NCBI RefSeq assembly: GCF_002531575.1
Contig: NZ_NWTI01000026.1
Coordinates: 38,356-102,355 of the forward strand
DNA from: Bradyrhizobium sp. Y36
Lineage (GTDB): Bacteria > Pseudomonadota > Alphaproteobacteria > Rhizobiales > Xanthobacteraceae
Direction: 5' to 3'
DNA length: 64,000 bases
Below the pieces are notes generated by a model that worked only from the letters and a program-made list of their open reading frames with translations, did not search any database and had not been told where the DNA came from. A program made the position numbers and the translations under genes. Below, piece by piece: positions 8,536 through 17,261 of the stretch. Within the stretch, counting starts at the first letter, position 1. Every line of letters begins with the position of its first letter.

Positions 8536-9123
8536 CAATTGGGCCTTTTGCGTCTGGCAGGGCAAATCCCCGATCCCGACGGAAGAAACAACTGAGCAAG
8601 AATCACCAAGCAGACCGCTCATAGCGATCCACCCGGGCGAATTCTTGTCGATTTGCAGGCCGGCTTACAGGCGCAAGCTTGTGCGAGACCCCGGCTCGAC
8701 ACGCGAGCGGCCCATCTCCGAAAAGCGAAGCCTGATGATTCGTACGGCGTCCCGGCCGGCGAAATCTACTTAATGCTCGCGCCGATCAACTTCGGGCAAG
8801 CTTTGCGCTACCCGTCGCTCGCAAGGCATCCTCGGTAAATTTCCTGAAGCCCATAACAATCCCCCGTCGAAAATAATCGTGCAAATCAAAACGCAGGGAT
8901 ATCTTGCGCGGTGACGCCAAATAATCAAGACGCAACTTGGTCATTCACAGCTTTGGCGTGCGACCCCGTAGTCATCCGTGTGTCCGGCTCATGCCGCGCT
9001 CCGATCGCCGGCCGAGCCGAAATGTTGGAAGCTGCCGACGGATGGCTAACGCTTCGTTTCATTTTACCTTGATTCCGTTTGTGAGTTTCCAGCACCTCCG
9101 CGCGCGGCTATGAGTGCGGCCCG
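8536..9123. other. Intergenic region without recognised gene
   Basis: This divergent spacer of nearly 590 bases includes a noticeably AT-richer patch around 8830-8940, a plausible promoter region. I found no convincing coding frame, RNA gene or repeat in it. Confidence 0.4.
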
Positions 9124-10095
9124 ATGGCCATTCGAGCGCGCCCCATGCATTCCGTTGCCCTGCTGACTGCCAGCTACGCCAAGGATATCGAACGGTTTTC
9201 GCTCCTCAGCGAGAGCATCGACACCTGGCTTTCGGGATACACGCGGCATTATGTTCTCGTTAACGATGAGGACGTGCCGCTGTTCGCGCGCTTCGCGTCC
9301 GACAAGCGGGTCATCATTCCGGCCTCGCGCTATTTGCCGAAATGGCTGTTCGCGCTGCCGCCGGCGCTCCAGTTCGTCAGCAAGCGGCGCGTCTGGCTGT
9401 CGCTGCTGTCCTCGCCCGTGCACGGCTGGCACATCCAGCAGATCCTCAAGATCGCCGGCGTCCTCAACGCGCCCGAGCAGCGCGTCTGCATCCTGGATTC
9501 GGACAATCTGTTCTTCCGCGAATTCGACGTCGGCCGGTATGCCGGGGCCGAGAAGACGCCGCTGTTCGTGACGCCAAAGGACATCGGTGCCGACCACCCC
9601 TTGCATGGGCTGTGGCTGCGCACGGTCGATCAGCTTCTCGGGATCGAGGACCGCTCCTTCCCCGCGGACGATTATGTCGGCAATGCGCTGGTCTGGGACA
9701 GGGACACCGCGCGCGCGATGACCGACGCCATCAAGTCGGCAACGGGGCTGAACTGGGTGCTGGCGCTGTGCCGGAAGAAGAAGTTCTCGGAATATCTGAT
9801 GTACGGCCATTTCGTCGCGAACTCGCCCGCGCATCTGGCCGCCCATCGGGTCACGGAAGACAGCATCGCGGTCTCGCATTGGGACGACACGCCGCTCGAC
9901 CGTCCGGCCATCGAGGCGATGATGCAGGCCGCTTCGCCCGATCAGGTCGCGCTCTGCATCCAGTCCTATTCCTCGACCTCGGTCGACGACATCCGCGACG
10001 TGTTCCGCCTCAATTCGCGCGATCGCCGGGCACCGGGCCTCGTCCCCGACCACGTGGACGAGGCGGCCGAATTCGTCGCGCCGAGGGCGCGCTGA
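9124..10095 (+). CDS. DUF6492-type protein, probable polysaccharide-related glycosyltransferase-like enzyme
   Basis: The 323-residue protein opens with HSVALLTASYAKDIERFSLLSESID and has the features I associate with DUF6492: V-A-L-x-T-A-S-Y, then RHYVLVNDEDVPLF, then a CILDSDNLFF acidic motif near residue 135 like the DxD site of nucleotide-sugar transferases. It has no signal peptide. Its neighbours are a GH10 hydrolase and a polysaccharide flippase, which suggests surface polysaccharide work. The start could also be the ATG at 9145; neither has a clear ribosome-binding site. Confidence 0.7.
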   Translation: MAIRARPMHSVALLTASYAKDIERFSLLSESIDTWLSGYTRHYVLVNDEDVPLFARFASDKRVIIPASRYLPKWLFALPPALQFVSKRRVWLSLLSSPVHGWHIQQILKIAGVLNAPEQRVCILDSDNLFFREFDVGRYAGAEKTPLFVTPKDIGADHPLHGLWLRTVDQLLGIEDRSFPADDYVGNALVWDRDTARAMTDAIKSATGLNWVLALCRKKKFSEYLMYGHFVANSPAHLAAHRVTEDSIAVSHWDDTPLDRPAIEAMMQAASPDQVALCIQSYSSTSVDDIRDVFRLNSRDRRAPGLVPDHVDEAAEFVAPRAR

Positions 10096-10107
10096 GATCC
10101 GGCGCCG

Positions 10108-11175
10108 TCAGGCGTCTTTCGTAAATTTGCTGATCACGTCCAGGAACGGCTTCGGCTTGAACTCGCCGTCGAGCGGCAGCGGCCGGTTCGGCTGCTTGTC
10201 GGCGCGGGCGAAGGTGCCGTTGATCCAGCTGTAGCGGTCCGAAAGGCCCCAGGTCAGGATCGAGCGCACCGGGCCGCTGGTCGAGATCGCGGTCAGCAAA
10301 TCGTCGACGCGCTTGGCGACGATGGCGTCGCGCTGCGCGGGAGTTCCGCTCAGCTTCTGGTCGTCGACATCGAGCTCGGTGACGAGCACGTCCAGGCCCC
10401 AGGAGCGCAGCTCGGTGACGAACTCGGCGAGGCCGTGGGTGTCGATCTCGAGCTCGGCATGCAGATGCGATTGCAAGCCGACGGCGTGCAGCGGGACGCC
10501 CTGGTCGAGCAGGTCCATGATCAGGTTGCGATAGGCCGCGCGCTTGGCGATGAACGAGTCCTTGGCGGACTCGATGTCATATTCGTTGATCGCGAGCTTG
10601 ACGAAGGGGTCGGCCGCGGCCGCCGTGCGGAAGGCCAGCGGAATCCAGCTCTGGCCCAGGTGCTGGGTCCAGAACGTGTCGCGTCGATCTTTCGGGCTGC
10701 GGGGATTGTCCGGGATCGGCTCGTTGACGACGTCCCACGAGGTCAGCTTGTCCTTGTAGTAGGAGACGACGGTGCCGATGTGGTCGACATAGGCGCGCTC
10801 GACGCCGCGGGTGTCCTTGATCTGCTTGGTCCAGTCGGGAATGTCGTGATACCAGGCGAGCGCGTGGCCGCGCATCGTCAGGTCATTGTCTCGCGCGAAA
10901 TCCAGGATCGCGTCGGCGCGCTCGAAATTGAACGTGTGCGCATTCGGCCGCAGCATCGGCCATTTCAGCTCGAGCACCGGCACCACCTGCGTGCAATAGG
11001 TGCTGATGGCTTCGCCGAGTCGTGGGTCGGCCTGCAGGTCCCAGAGCGTCGCGGCTGCGCCGAAACCCGGACGGCGCTGGGCGATCTTTGAGGCCGGTGC
11101 CGCCGACGCAGAAGCGCCCACCGCGAGGGCTGCGGCGCCGCCAAGAAGGAATTCGCGTCTATCGAGCCTGGTCAC
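10108..11175 (-). CDS. Tat-exported GH10 endo-1,4-beta-xylanase-like glycosidase
   Basis: The N-terminus MTRLDRREFLLGGAAALAVG is a twin-arginine signal. The mature 320 residues carry GH10 landmarks: RGHALAWYHDIPDW, then SWDVVNEPI with the acid/base Glu at about 152, then LDVLVTELDV with the nucleophile Glu at about 267, and LTWGLSDRYSW near the end. GH10 enzymes retain configuration and usually cut beta-1,4 xylan-type backbones. Its position between a DUF6492 gene and a flippase suggests it trims the cell's own exopolysaccharide, but plant xylan is equally possible. It is convergent with the DUF6492 gene and divergent from the flippase. Confidence 0.9.
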   Translation of the reverse strand: MTRLDRREFLLGGAAALAVGASASAAPASKIAQRRPGFGAAATLWDLQADPRLGEAISTYCTQVVPVLELKWPMLRPNAHTFNFERADAILDFARDNDLTMRGHALAWYHDIPDWTKQIKDTRGVERAYVDHIGTVVSYYKDKLTSWDVVNEPIPDNPRSPKDRRDTFWTQHLGQSWIPLAFRTAAAADPFVKLAINEYDIESAKDSFIAKRAAYRNLIMDLLDQGVPLHAVGLQSHLHAELEIDTHGLAEFVTELRSWGLDVLVTELDVDDQKLSGTPAQRDAIVAKRVDDLLTAISTSGPVRSILTWGLSDRYSWINGTFARADKQPNRPLPLDGEFKPKPFLDVISKFTKDA

Positions 11176-11483
11176 GGCAGTCCTTTTCGAGCCAACGCAT
11201 CATCGTACCAAGCGTCGCCTCGCGCCGCCGGGGTTTCGCGGTGTTGGGTTAACCCCTGCCGCCCGCAAGCCATGGTTCCCGTCGGTGGTTGCGCCTTGCC
11301 GTTCGAGGAAGGGCAAATTTAACGCTAATGCGCAAAAGCGGCTGCGAAGCCGCATTCGCGGCCCGATCTGCAGACTTATGTGACACTCTTCAGCGATGCT
11401 GCGGCGCAGTTGCTTCGCCCGGCCAAGGTCGCATTGATTAACCGCCGTCATATTCGCAAGACCGCTGCCGGTCCCGTGCTCGC
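11176..11483. promoter_or_regulatory. Divergent promoter region with a hairpin
   Basis: This 308-base spacer separates the GH10 gene from the flippase and must hold both promoters. A perfect 6-bp hairpin with a GCGA loop (GCGGCT, then AGCCGC) lies at 11338-11353. No clear -35/-10 pair or coding frame was identified. Confidence 0.4.
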
Positions 11484-12920
11484 ATGTTGAACCGCCATTT
11501 CTCGATCTATCTGATCGCCTACATCCTGCCCGCGGCGGTGGGCTTCTTCGCCGTCACGGCCTATACGCGGCTGCTGACGCCGGCGGAGTACGGCGTCTAC
11601 GTCGTCGGCATCAGCCTTGCCGGCATCCTGGGGGCGATCTTCTTCGCCTGGATCAAGCTGTCGGTGTCGCGCTATCAGGCGATGTCGGCCGAGGTCGATT
11701 TTCGCGGCACGGCCATGGTCGCCTTCGGCCTGACCGTCGCGGTGCTCTGCGCCACCACGCCGCTGGTGTTCCTGTTCCGCAGCGACGTCAGCGTCGAGCT
11801 GCTGCTCGCCAGCATGTTCGTCGCGATCATGGCCAATGCCGTCGATGTCGGCCAGGAGTTCGAACGCGCCAAGTTGCGTCCCTACCGGTTTGCCGCGATC
11901 TCGATCGTGCGCAGCGTGTCCAGCGTCGGATTCGGCCTCGTCGGCATCTGGCTCGGCTGGGGCGGATTGGGGCTGCTCGCGGCGTTCGGCCTGGGGTCGC
12001 TCACCGGCATCATCCTGAATCTCGTCGGCGACCGTACCAAGATCGCGCGCTTCGAGCGCAGCCAGTTCATGCAGCTGGCGCGCTACGGCCTGCCGCTGAC
12101 GCTGGCCGGTCTCTCCGTTGCGGTCTATTCGGCCTGCGACCGGCTCATCGTCGCTTACCTGCTCGGCAAGGACGCGGCGGGCATCTTTGGCGTCGCCGCT
12201 GATCTGCCGCGCCAGTTCATGGTGATGATCGCATCCAGCGTCGCCGCCGCGACCGTGCCGCTGGTGTTCCGGTCCTTGTCCGAGAACAACAGGGAGACGA
12301 CGCGGGAGCGGCTGACCGAGAGCCTCGAGCTTCTGCTCGTCGTCGTCACGCCCGTTGCGGTCTGGCTTGCGCTGGCGGCGGATCAGGTCGCCGGCACGCT
12401 CGTCGGCGTCGACTTCCGCGCCGGCGTGTCGGCGCTGCTGCCGACCCTGGTGCTCGCCCGCTTCTTCGGGATCGCCAATCAGTTCTACGTGCAGATCAGC
12501 TTCCAGCTCGCCGAGCGTCCCTTCATGCTGGCGGCGCAGTCCTTCGCCACGCTGGTCGTGAGCGTGATCCTGATGGTCGCGCTGGTCGCCGGCTACGGCA
12601 TCTATGGCGCGGCATTGGCAACACTGGCGACCGAGGCGATCGGTTTCATCGTTGCCGTCGTTCTGATGCGTCGCGCTCATCCCGTGCCGTTCGACTTCAA
12701 CCGGCTTGCCGGGGTTGCCGTTTCGGCCGCGGCGATGGCTGTGGCCACCCTCGTTGCGCGTTCGCAGGTCGGTGGCACCGGCTTCATCGCTCTCGTTATC
12801 GTCAGTCTCGCCAGCGGCCTTGCCTATGTCGCGACCGCCTGGCTCCTCAACGTCGCCAACGTTCGGACGCTGTCGCTGCGCTTCCTGCGGGGTTTCAACC
12901 GAAAGGCGCTGGGCGTCTAG
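11484..12920 (+). CDS. Polysaccharide flippase, Wzx/MATE-like (lipopolysaccharide biosynthesis protein)
   Basis: The 478-residue protein is almost wholly hydrophobic, with about 12-14 membrane helices. It begins MLNRHFSIYLIAYILPAAVGFFAVTAYTRLLTPAEYGVYVVG. The T-R-L-L-T-P-x-E-Y-G motif at the end of the first helix is typical of Wzx/PST exporters, which move lipid-linked oligosaccharide across the inner membrane. It diverges from the GH10 gene and lies near the DUF6492 gene, giving a small polysaccharide cluster. No polymerase or large glycosyltransferase set is visible here, so the cluster is incomplete or serves a distant locus. Confidence 0.88.
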   Translation: MLNRHFSIYLIAYILPAAVGFFAVTAYTRLLTPAEYGVYVVGISLAGILGAIFFAWIKLSVSRYQAMSAEVDFRGTAMVAFGLTVAVLCATTPLVFLFRSDVSVELLLASMFVAIMANAVDVGQEFERAKLRPYRFAAISIVRSVSSVGFGLVGIWLGWGGLGLLAAFGLGSLTGIILNLVGDRTKIARFERSQFMQLARYGLPLTLAGLSVAVYSACDRLIVAYLLGKDAAGIFGVAADLPRQFMVMIASSVAAATVPLVFRSLSENNRETTRERLTESLELLLVVVTPVAVWLALAADQVAGTLVGVDFRAGVSALLPTLVLARFFGIANQFYVQISFQLAERPFMLAAQSFATLVVSVILMVALVAGYGIYGAALATLATEAIGFIVAVVLMRRAHPVPFDFNRLAGVAVSAAAMAVATLVARSQVGGTGFIALVIVSLASGLAYVATAWLLNVANVRTLSLRFLRGFNRKALGV

Positions 12921-13105
12921 CTGCGATGTGAAAGCGCTCAGCCGGGACCGGGTTCCGGACGGGTGGGTCCTTTGCTCGGGCGAGCAATATTGACCAGCAA
13001 CTTCGGCCCCGGCGGCCCATGGTGGCTGCATCACCGCCCCTTGTCGGTATCTGTCGGTGACTGGGAGTGCTGTAACGCTTCCGCCTGATCTCGAGGGTGC
13101 ATCGC

Positions 13106-13345
13106 ATGCATTTGCAACATGTCCGCTCATCTGGTCCGTCACTCGCACCAGACCAACCGCCGCGCTGTCCCACGTGCGGAGGCCGCATGAATCTGACGAC
13201 GATTCCCGACCCATCCGCGTTTGAGATCGGAACGTTCGCATGCGCCGGCCGTCATCTCGTCCACACCGCCACGACCGGAATCGATGCGATGAATTCAACC
13301 GCGGCTCTCTGGATCGCCAGTCACGATTTGCGGCCTCCGACCTGA
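13106..13345 (+). CDS. Small zinc-ribbon-like protein, 79 aa
   Basis: The ATG at 13106 has GAGGG 8 bases upstream. The protein has one CPTCGGRM knuckle and a later FACAGRH with a single Cys, so a full four-Cys zinc site is not evident. The pattern (C-P-x-C-G-x-R-M, then a hydrophobic strand ending in F-A-C) is like several short Rhizobiales proteins, including the one at 15670-15867. No function assigned. It begins a run of small genes. Confidence 0.55.
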   Translation: MHLQHVRSSGPSLAPDQPPRCPTCGGRMNLTTIPDPSAFEIGTFACAGRHLVHTATTGIDAMNSTAALWIASHDLRPPT

Positions 13346-13359
13346 CCGGGTGCGCTTCG

Positions 13360-13506
13360 ATGGAGGGCCTGGAGGAATTCATTCGCCGCCAAAACCTGGA
13401 AATCTTCAGGAGGCAGATCGATCTGGTCAAAGACGACGCCCGACGGCAATGGCTTCTGAAGCGTCTCGCCGAGGAAGAGGCGAAAGTCGAGGTTGCGATC
13501 CGATAG
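13360..13506 (+). CDS. Small helical protein, 48 aa
   Basis: MEGLEEFIRRQNLEIFRRQI then a Leu/Lys/Glu-rich helix ending LAEEEAKVEVAIR. This is the pattern of very short Rhizobiales proteins with F/L-I-R-R-x-N and a terminal L-x-E-E-E. It starts 14 bases after the preceding small gene. The product should be one long amphipathic helix. Function unknown. Confidence 0.6.
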   Translation: MEGLEEFIRRQNLEIFRRQIDLVKDDARRQWLLKRLAEEEAKVEVAIR

Positions 13507-13554
13507 GCAATCGGCGGCGCACCACCAAAAGGGTCCGTCGATGGATGGTGAGCC

Positions 13555-13905
13555 GTGAGCGGATACATATTCAACAGCAGGGGGATTCGCGCCGGCGTGC
13601 TGAGCGGCACGTCGATCTTCGACCTCGCGGGCAAGAAGGTCTACGATCTCAGGGGTAACAATATCTATCGTCTCTCGGGCGAGTTGGTCGGTCATACGCT
13701 CGACGCGTCGGGTTCTGACAAGCGTCTTGATCGCGCCAGCGAAGGACTGCTCTCTGTCCAGGGGGCGCCGGAATCCGACGAGCCGGAGAGCGATCCCGTG
13801 CCGCAAAGGCAGCCGTCTGACAGCTTCAGGGAAGCCATACGTCTGCGCCGCATCCTCTCCGACAGCCCGTCCGGTCGTCCCGAGAATCGTCCCAAGAGAC
13901 GATGA
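13555..13905 (+). CDS. Small protein with 4-fold beta-flower-like N-terminus, 116 aa
   Basis: Residues 1-50 contain four similar short strand pairs: YIFNSRGIRAGVLSG, SIFDLAGKKVYDLRG, NIYRLSGELVGH. The repeated I/V-Y/F-D/N-x-x-G pattern resembles what I know as the 4-fold beta-flower domain. The remainder is polar, low in complexity and rich in Ser, Glu and Arg. The start is a GTG at 13555. It lies downstream of the two preceding tiny genes on the same strand. Confidence 0.65.
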   Translation: MSGYIFNSRGIRAGVLSGTSIFDLAGKKVYDLRGNNIYRLSGELVGHTLDASGSDKRLDRASEGLLSVQGAPESDEPESDPVPQRQPSDSFREAIRLRRILSDSPSGRPENRPKRR

Positions 13906-13984
13906 TTGCGCATTGCCGGAGCTTCACGAATGCCTCGCGCGGGCCCGCACCGACGCGCGATGCGGGCCCTGTTGCCGCGAAAAT

Positions 13985-14251
13985 CTATTGCAGCGGCGAC
14001 CGCTTCCCGGTCGCTGCGTCGTAGATCAGGATTTGCAACATCGGAAACCTGCCGAGCAGTTCGGCGCCGGCTTCTCGGGCGGCCGTTTCGCTGCCGTAAC
14101 GAGTCTTGAAGTGGCCATCGACCACGAGCGAGAAGCCATCGGCCGGTGCGATGTCAGCCCTTTGAACGGTTCTCGGCTCGATCTCGTCGATTTGTGTGGT
14201 CGGCTTTTCATGGGGGGCTTTCATGTTGTTGCACGAGATGGCCTGAGGCAT
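13985..14251 (-). CDS. Conserved-type small hypothetical protein, 88 aa
   Basis: The C-terminal part reads as a compact domain: FSLVVDGHFKTRYGSETAAREAGAELLGRFPMLQILIYDA. It starts at the ATG at 14251 behind a GGGGCAGAG stretch; an internal ATG at 14224 (MKAPHEKPT) is also possible. It lies 16 bases downstream of the Crp/Fnr-family gene on the same strand, so it is probably co-transcribed. Function unknown. Confidence 0.65.
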   Translation of the reverse strand: MPQAISCNNMKAPHEKPTTQIDEIEPRTVQRADIAPADGFSLVVDGHFKTRYGSETAAREAGAELLGRFPMLQILIYDAATGKRSPLQ

Positions 14252-14267
14252 CTCTGCCCCAACCGTC

Positions 14268-15068
14268 TCAGTCGTCCCTCACGATCTCAGGCTTGTCATA
14301 CAAGACCGCGTTCAGGAGGGAGCTGTGAACCTCGATCTTGCCGTTGTAGGAGATGAAGCCGAGCTTGCGAAACTTGTTCATGAAGAAGCTGACGCGGGAC
14401 CGGGTCGTTCCGATCATCTCCGCAAGCGTCTCCTGGCTGACCTGCGTCGTAATGGGCTGGGGCGCGCCATCCTTGCCGAAATTTGCCAGCAGCAGGAGAA
14501 GCCGCGCCAGCCGCTTCTCGCTCGAATTGAACAATTGGTCGATCAGGTCTTCTTCGATGCGACTGTTTCGGCCGAGCAGATATTCCATGAACAACTCGGA
14601 GAACTTCGGTTCGCTCTTGAGTGTCGCCAGCATCGCTGATTTCGCGATGGATGTGACCACACATTGTTCCATCGCCACCGTTGTCGATATCCGCAAGGCA
14701 TGGCCGTTCAGGCAGCCTTCGCCGAAGAACTGTCCGGGCTCCAAGATCCCGACCACGGCTTCCTTGCCCTGCTCGGAGATGACGGTGACCTTGATCCTTC
14801 CCTTCTGGATGTAGAAAACGGCATCCGCGGCATCGCCCTGCGAGAACACGACCTGGTTCTTGTCGAATTTCAATATGGCTTTGCCGTCGCCGACCTTGGC
14901 GAGGAAGAGTTTGGGATCGAACGCGCTTTTCACCGCTTTTGGCATGACATTGTGAAGACCCGATGGAGGCACCCTCAGCTTAGCAGGCCTGGGGCCGGGC
15001 GCATCGGGTAAATCTTGCTTCCGATCCGGACCAGGCCGTTGTGGCGGCGGTTTCGGGCGTCGTGCCAT
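14268..15068 (-). CDS. Crp/Fnr-family transcriptional regulator
   Basis: A cyclic-nucleotide-binding fold (IQKGRIKVTVISEQGKEAVVGILEPGQFFGEGCLNG) is followed by a dimer helix (LIDQLFNSSEKRLARLLLLLA). A winged helix-turn-helix comes last (ISQ-type start VSQETLAEMIGTTRSRVSFFMNKFRKLGFI). The effector pocket has GEGCL in place of the strict cAMP GELAL, so cAMP binding is uncertain. No N-terminal Cys cluster for an Fe-S sensor is seen. Start uncertain: the ATG at 15068 is used; a TTG at 15086 would overlap the previous stop as TTGA; an ATG at 14945 (MPKAVKSAF) matches the core family. Confidence 0.9.
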   Translation of the reverse strand: MARRPKPPPQRPGPDRKQDLPDAPGPRPAKLRVPPSGLHNVMPKAVKSAFDPKLFLAKVGDGKAILKFDKNQVVFSQGDAADAVFYIQKGRIKVTVISEQGKEAVVGILEPGQFFGEGCLNGHALRISTTVAMEQCVVTSIAKSAMLATLKSEPKFSELFMEYLLGRNSRIEEDLIDQLFNSSEKRLARLLLLLANFGKDGAPQPITTQVSQETLAEMIGTTRSRVSFFMNKFRKLGFISYNGKIEVHSSLLNAVLYDKPEIVRDD

Positions 15069-15082
15069 ACGGTTGATCTGCG

Positions 15083-15403
15083 TCAATGCCGCACGACCGT
15101 CTGATGCCGGTCCTTCATGAGCGCGGCATCCAGTTCCGTTGGGCTGATCGAGAAGGACTGGATCGGCAGTTGGGAGGCAGACGTCGCAGGCGTCTGAAAC
15201 AGCGTTGCCACGCGCCGGTAGGCGATCCTCGACAGCCCGTCGATCTGCTCGTCGTCAGTGATGACGACATATTCGCCGGCGGGCTGAATGCCCTCCAGTC
15301 CCTGAAGGATGAAGGGATTGGTGAATGAAACGATGGTCCGCGTTGTCCTGATGGTCAAGGTGAAATCTCCCGGACGAACCTTCAGAGGCGTCAGCCGCGC
15401 CAT
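15083..15403 (-). CDS. Small hypothetical protein upstream of the Crp/Fnr gene, 106 aa
   Basis: Begins MARLTPLKVRPGDFTLTIRT and contains FTNPFILQGLEGIQPAGEYVVITDDEQIDGLS followed by a variable polar tail. The pattern, a beta-rich core with a P-A-G-x-Y-x-V-x-T-D-E-E-like strand, recurs in short Rhizobiales proteins of unknown function. It precedes the Crp/Fnr gene on the same strand with a gap of at most 14 bases, so the two are likely co-transcribed. Confidence 0.65.
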   Translation of the reverse strand: MARLTPLKVRPGDFTLTIRTTRTIVSFTNPFILQGLEGIQPAGEYVVITDDEQIDGLSRIAYRRVATLFQTPATSASQLPIQSFSISPTELDAALMKDRHQTVVRH

Positions 15404-15669
15404 TTGTCGATCCGGCCTGTCGCTCCGGCCGGAAGCGGCCGATAGACAGCGAGAGTCTATCGATTGGCTCACTCTGTCGCAGAGCAGAATTGCTCAGCTT
15501 TGAAGGAATGGTTCGCAATTGATCGTGAGGCGCTCACTGGAACGAACCCCGCCGGGGTTACTTGGTGAGGGCGACCGGATATGGTGCCCACTCATCATAG
15601 CCGATGAATGGCGGCCTTGGTTCGTAACCCCCGGGCTGGGGCCGCTTCCTCGGGCGTTACCCTTCGTTG

Positions 15670-15867
15670 TTATCTGGCTGATCCGTTCGGATCGTCCACC
15701 GTTGTCTCGTGGACGTTCCCGCACTTGGAGCATTCGAAGATCCGCAGGTTGGGACCGTCGCAACTTGCCCCGACGTGGACCAGCAGCATGCGGCTCTGGC
15801 AGGCCGGGCAGAGTGGCCGGCGTATTGGAATCAGCGTCGGTTCTGGACGAGCATAGATCTCGGACAT
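15670..15867 (-). CDS. Small zinc-ribbon protein, 65 aa
   Basis: Two cysteine pairs, CPACQSRM and CSKCGN, about 27 residues apart form a classic zinc ribbon. The context is L-C-P-A-C-x-x-R-M, then F-E-C-S-K-C-G-N-V-H-E-T. The ATG at 15867 has AGGA 9 bases upstream. The family is common in Bradyrhizobium-type genomes, often near stress or regulator genes; its role is unknown. Confidence 0.75.
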   Translation of the reverse strand: MSEIYARPEPTLIPIRRPLCPACQSRMLLVHVGASCDGPNLRIFECSKCGNVHETTVDDPNGSAR

Positions 15868-16211
15868 ATGAAGGTCCTGCCCAAATGGCGGGTTATGCTG
15901 GAGCCTAAGCCGCCGCCGAAGGCAGCCGATTCGCCGACTGAGCATGCCGCGCTCGCGTGTCAGCCACTGTTCAATATTGCTCACATTGCCGGAAAATCGC
16001 CGGCCGGTCCGCGAAAGCGTTCGACCTAGCCCTTCCCATCCCAGTCGCGGTGTGTCATGGGGGCAGGCAAATTCGGCGACAACGCCGGCTCCGGCGAGCA
16101 ATACTGCTCAGCAGGACATCCTCGCACGGATCAATATGAGCTGTGCGGGGCACGACCTGATAACTGCCGCCGGACGTGTCCGTGGACGACAGCAGTACCT
16201 CTTCGGCGGGC
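15868..16211. promoter_or_regulatory. Divergent spacer between zinc-ribbon gene and desaturase
   Basis: This 344-base region must hold the desaturase promoter and that of the zinc-ribbon gene. I could not single out a promoter, operator or RNA. A GTG at 16176 would extend the desaturase into it. Confidence 0.35.
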
Positions 16212-17261
16212 ATGTTCGGGAGCAGACCAGAGATGACTCAAGGAACGCCGGAGATCCGCGCATCGGCGCAGTTGCTCGCCCGCTATCGCGAGCCGGACAG
16301 TGCGCGCGGTGTTCTCGAACTGGTGATCACGGCGGTGCCGCTCTGCGTCATCTGGGCTCTGATCTGGGTCGCTCTCGACCACGGCTATTGGTTTGCTCTG
16401 CTGCTCGAGGTGCCTGCCGCAGGCTTGCTGGTTCGGCTCTTCATGATCCAGCACGATTGCGGGCACGGCTCGTTCTTCCGCGGCCGCGTCGCGAACGATT
16501 GGGTCGGCCGAGCCATCGGCGTGATGACACTGACGCCGTACGATTACTGGCGGCATAATCATGCCCGCCATCATGCCAACTCCGGCAATCTCGATCACAG
16601 GGGCCTGGGCGACATCGATACGATGACCGTGCGCGAGTTTCTCGGGCAGTCGCGATGGCGTCGGACACTATACCGCTTGTATCGGCATCCCATCGTCATG
16701 TTTGGCGTAGGGCCCACATATCTGTTCATCTTAAAGCATCGATTGCCGATAGGGATCATGCGGAGCGGCTGGAAGCCCTGGCTGAGCACAATGGGCACCA
16801 ACGTCGCGATCGCCGTTCTGGTCGCCGCGATGATCCGGCTGGTCGGCTATGGGCCGTTCCTGCTGGTACACCTGCCGATCGTCGTTCTGGCGGCGTCGAT
16901 CGGTGTCTGGCTGTTCTATGTCCAGCACCAGTTCGAGCACACCTACTGGTCGCACGATGAGACCTGGAATTTTCATGACGCCGCGCTGTACGGCAGCTCC
17001 CACTACCAATTGCCGGCTGTCTTGCGATGGTTCACGGCAAATATCGGCATCCACCACATCCATCATTTGTGCAGTCGAATTCCCTGCTATCGCTTGCCCG
17101 ACGTGTTGCGGGATCATCCGCAATTCGTCGGCCGCGAACGGATTACGCTGCTCCAGAGCTTGCGGACCGTGCGCCTGACCTTGTGGGATGAGGAACGGCT
17201 GCGGCTGGTATCCTTTGGCGAGGCAGCCTCGGCTTCAACCGCCTCGCCCGTGATCAGCTAG
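16212..17261 (+). CDS. Fatty acid desaturase (membrane acyl-lipid type)
   Basis: The three histidine boxes that bind the di-iron centre are intact: HDCGH, HNHARHH and HHIHH near the C-terminus, with hydrophobic segments between them (VITAVPLCVIWALIWVALDHGYW; NVAIAVLVAAMIRLVGYGPFLL; VVLAASIGVWLFYVQHQFEH). The box spacing fits the omega-6/delta-12-like bacterial class that inserts double bonds into membrane acyl chains. The start may be the ATG at 16212, the ATG at 16233 (with GGGAG upstream) or a GTG at 16176; the catalytic region is unaffected. It is a single gene, with no obvious redox partner beside it. Confidence 0.9.
   Translation: MFGSRPEMTQGTPEIRASAQLLARYREPDSARGVLELVITAVPLCVIWALIWVALDHGYWFALLLEVPAAGLLVRLFMIQHDCGHGSFFRGRVANDWVGRAIGVMTLTPYDYWRHNHARHHANSGNLDHRGLGDIDTMTVREFLGQSRWRRTLYRLYRHPIVMFGVGPTYLFILKHRLPIGIMRSGWKPWLSTMGTNVAIAVLVAAMIRLVGYGPFLLVHLPIVVLAASIGVWLFYVQHQFEHTYWSHDETWNFHDAALYGSSHYQLPAVLRWFTANIGIHHIHHLCSRIPCYRLPDVLRDHPQFVGRERITLLQSLRTVRLTLWDEERLRLVSFGEAASASTASPVIS

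Noticed and set aside
11448..13634. 728-codon open frame on the minus strand
   Set aside because: Antisense to the flippase and small genes; Arg/Gln/Asp/Gly-rich noise with no ribosome-binding site.
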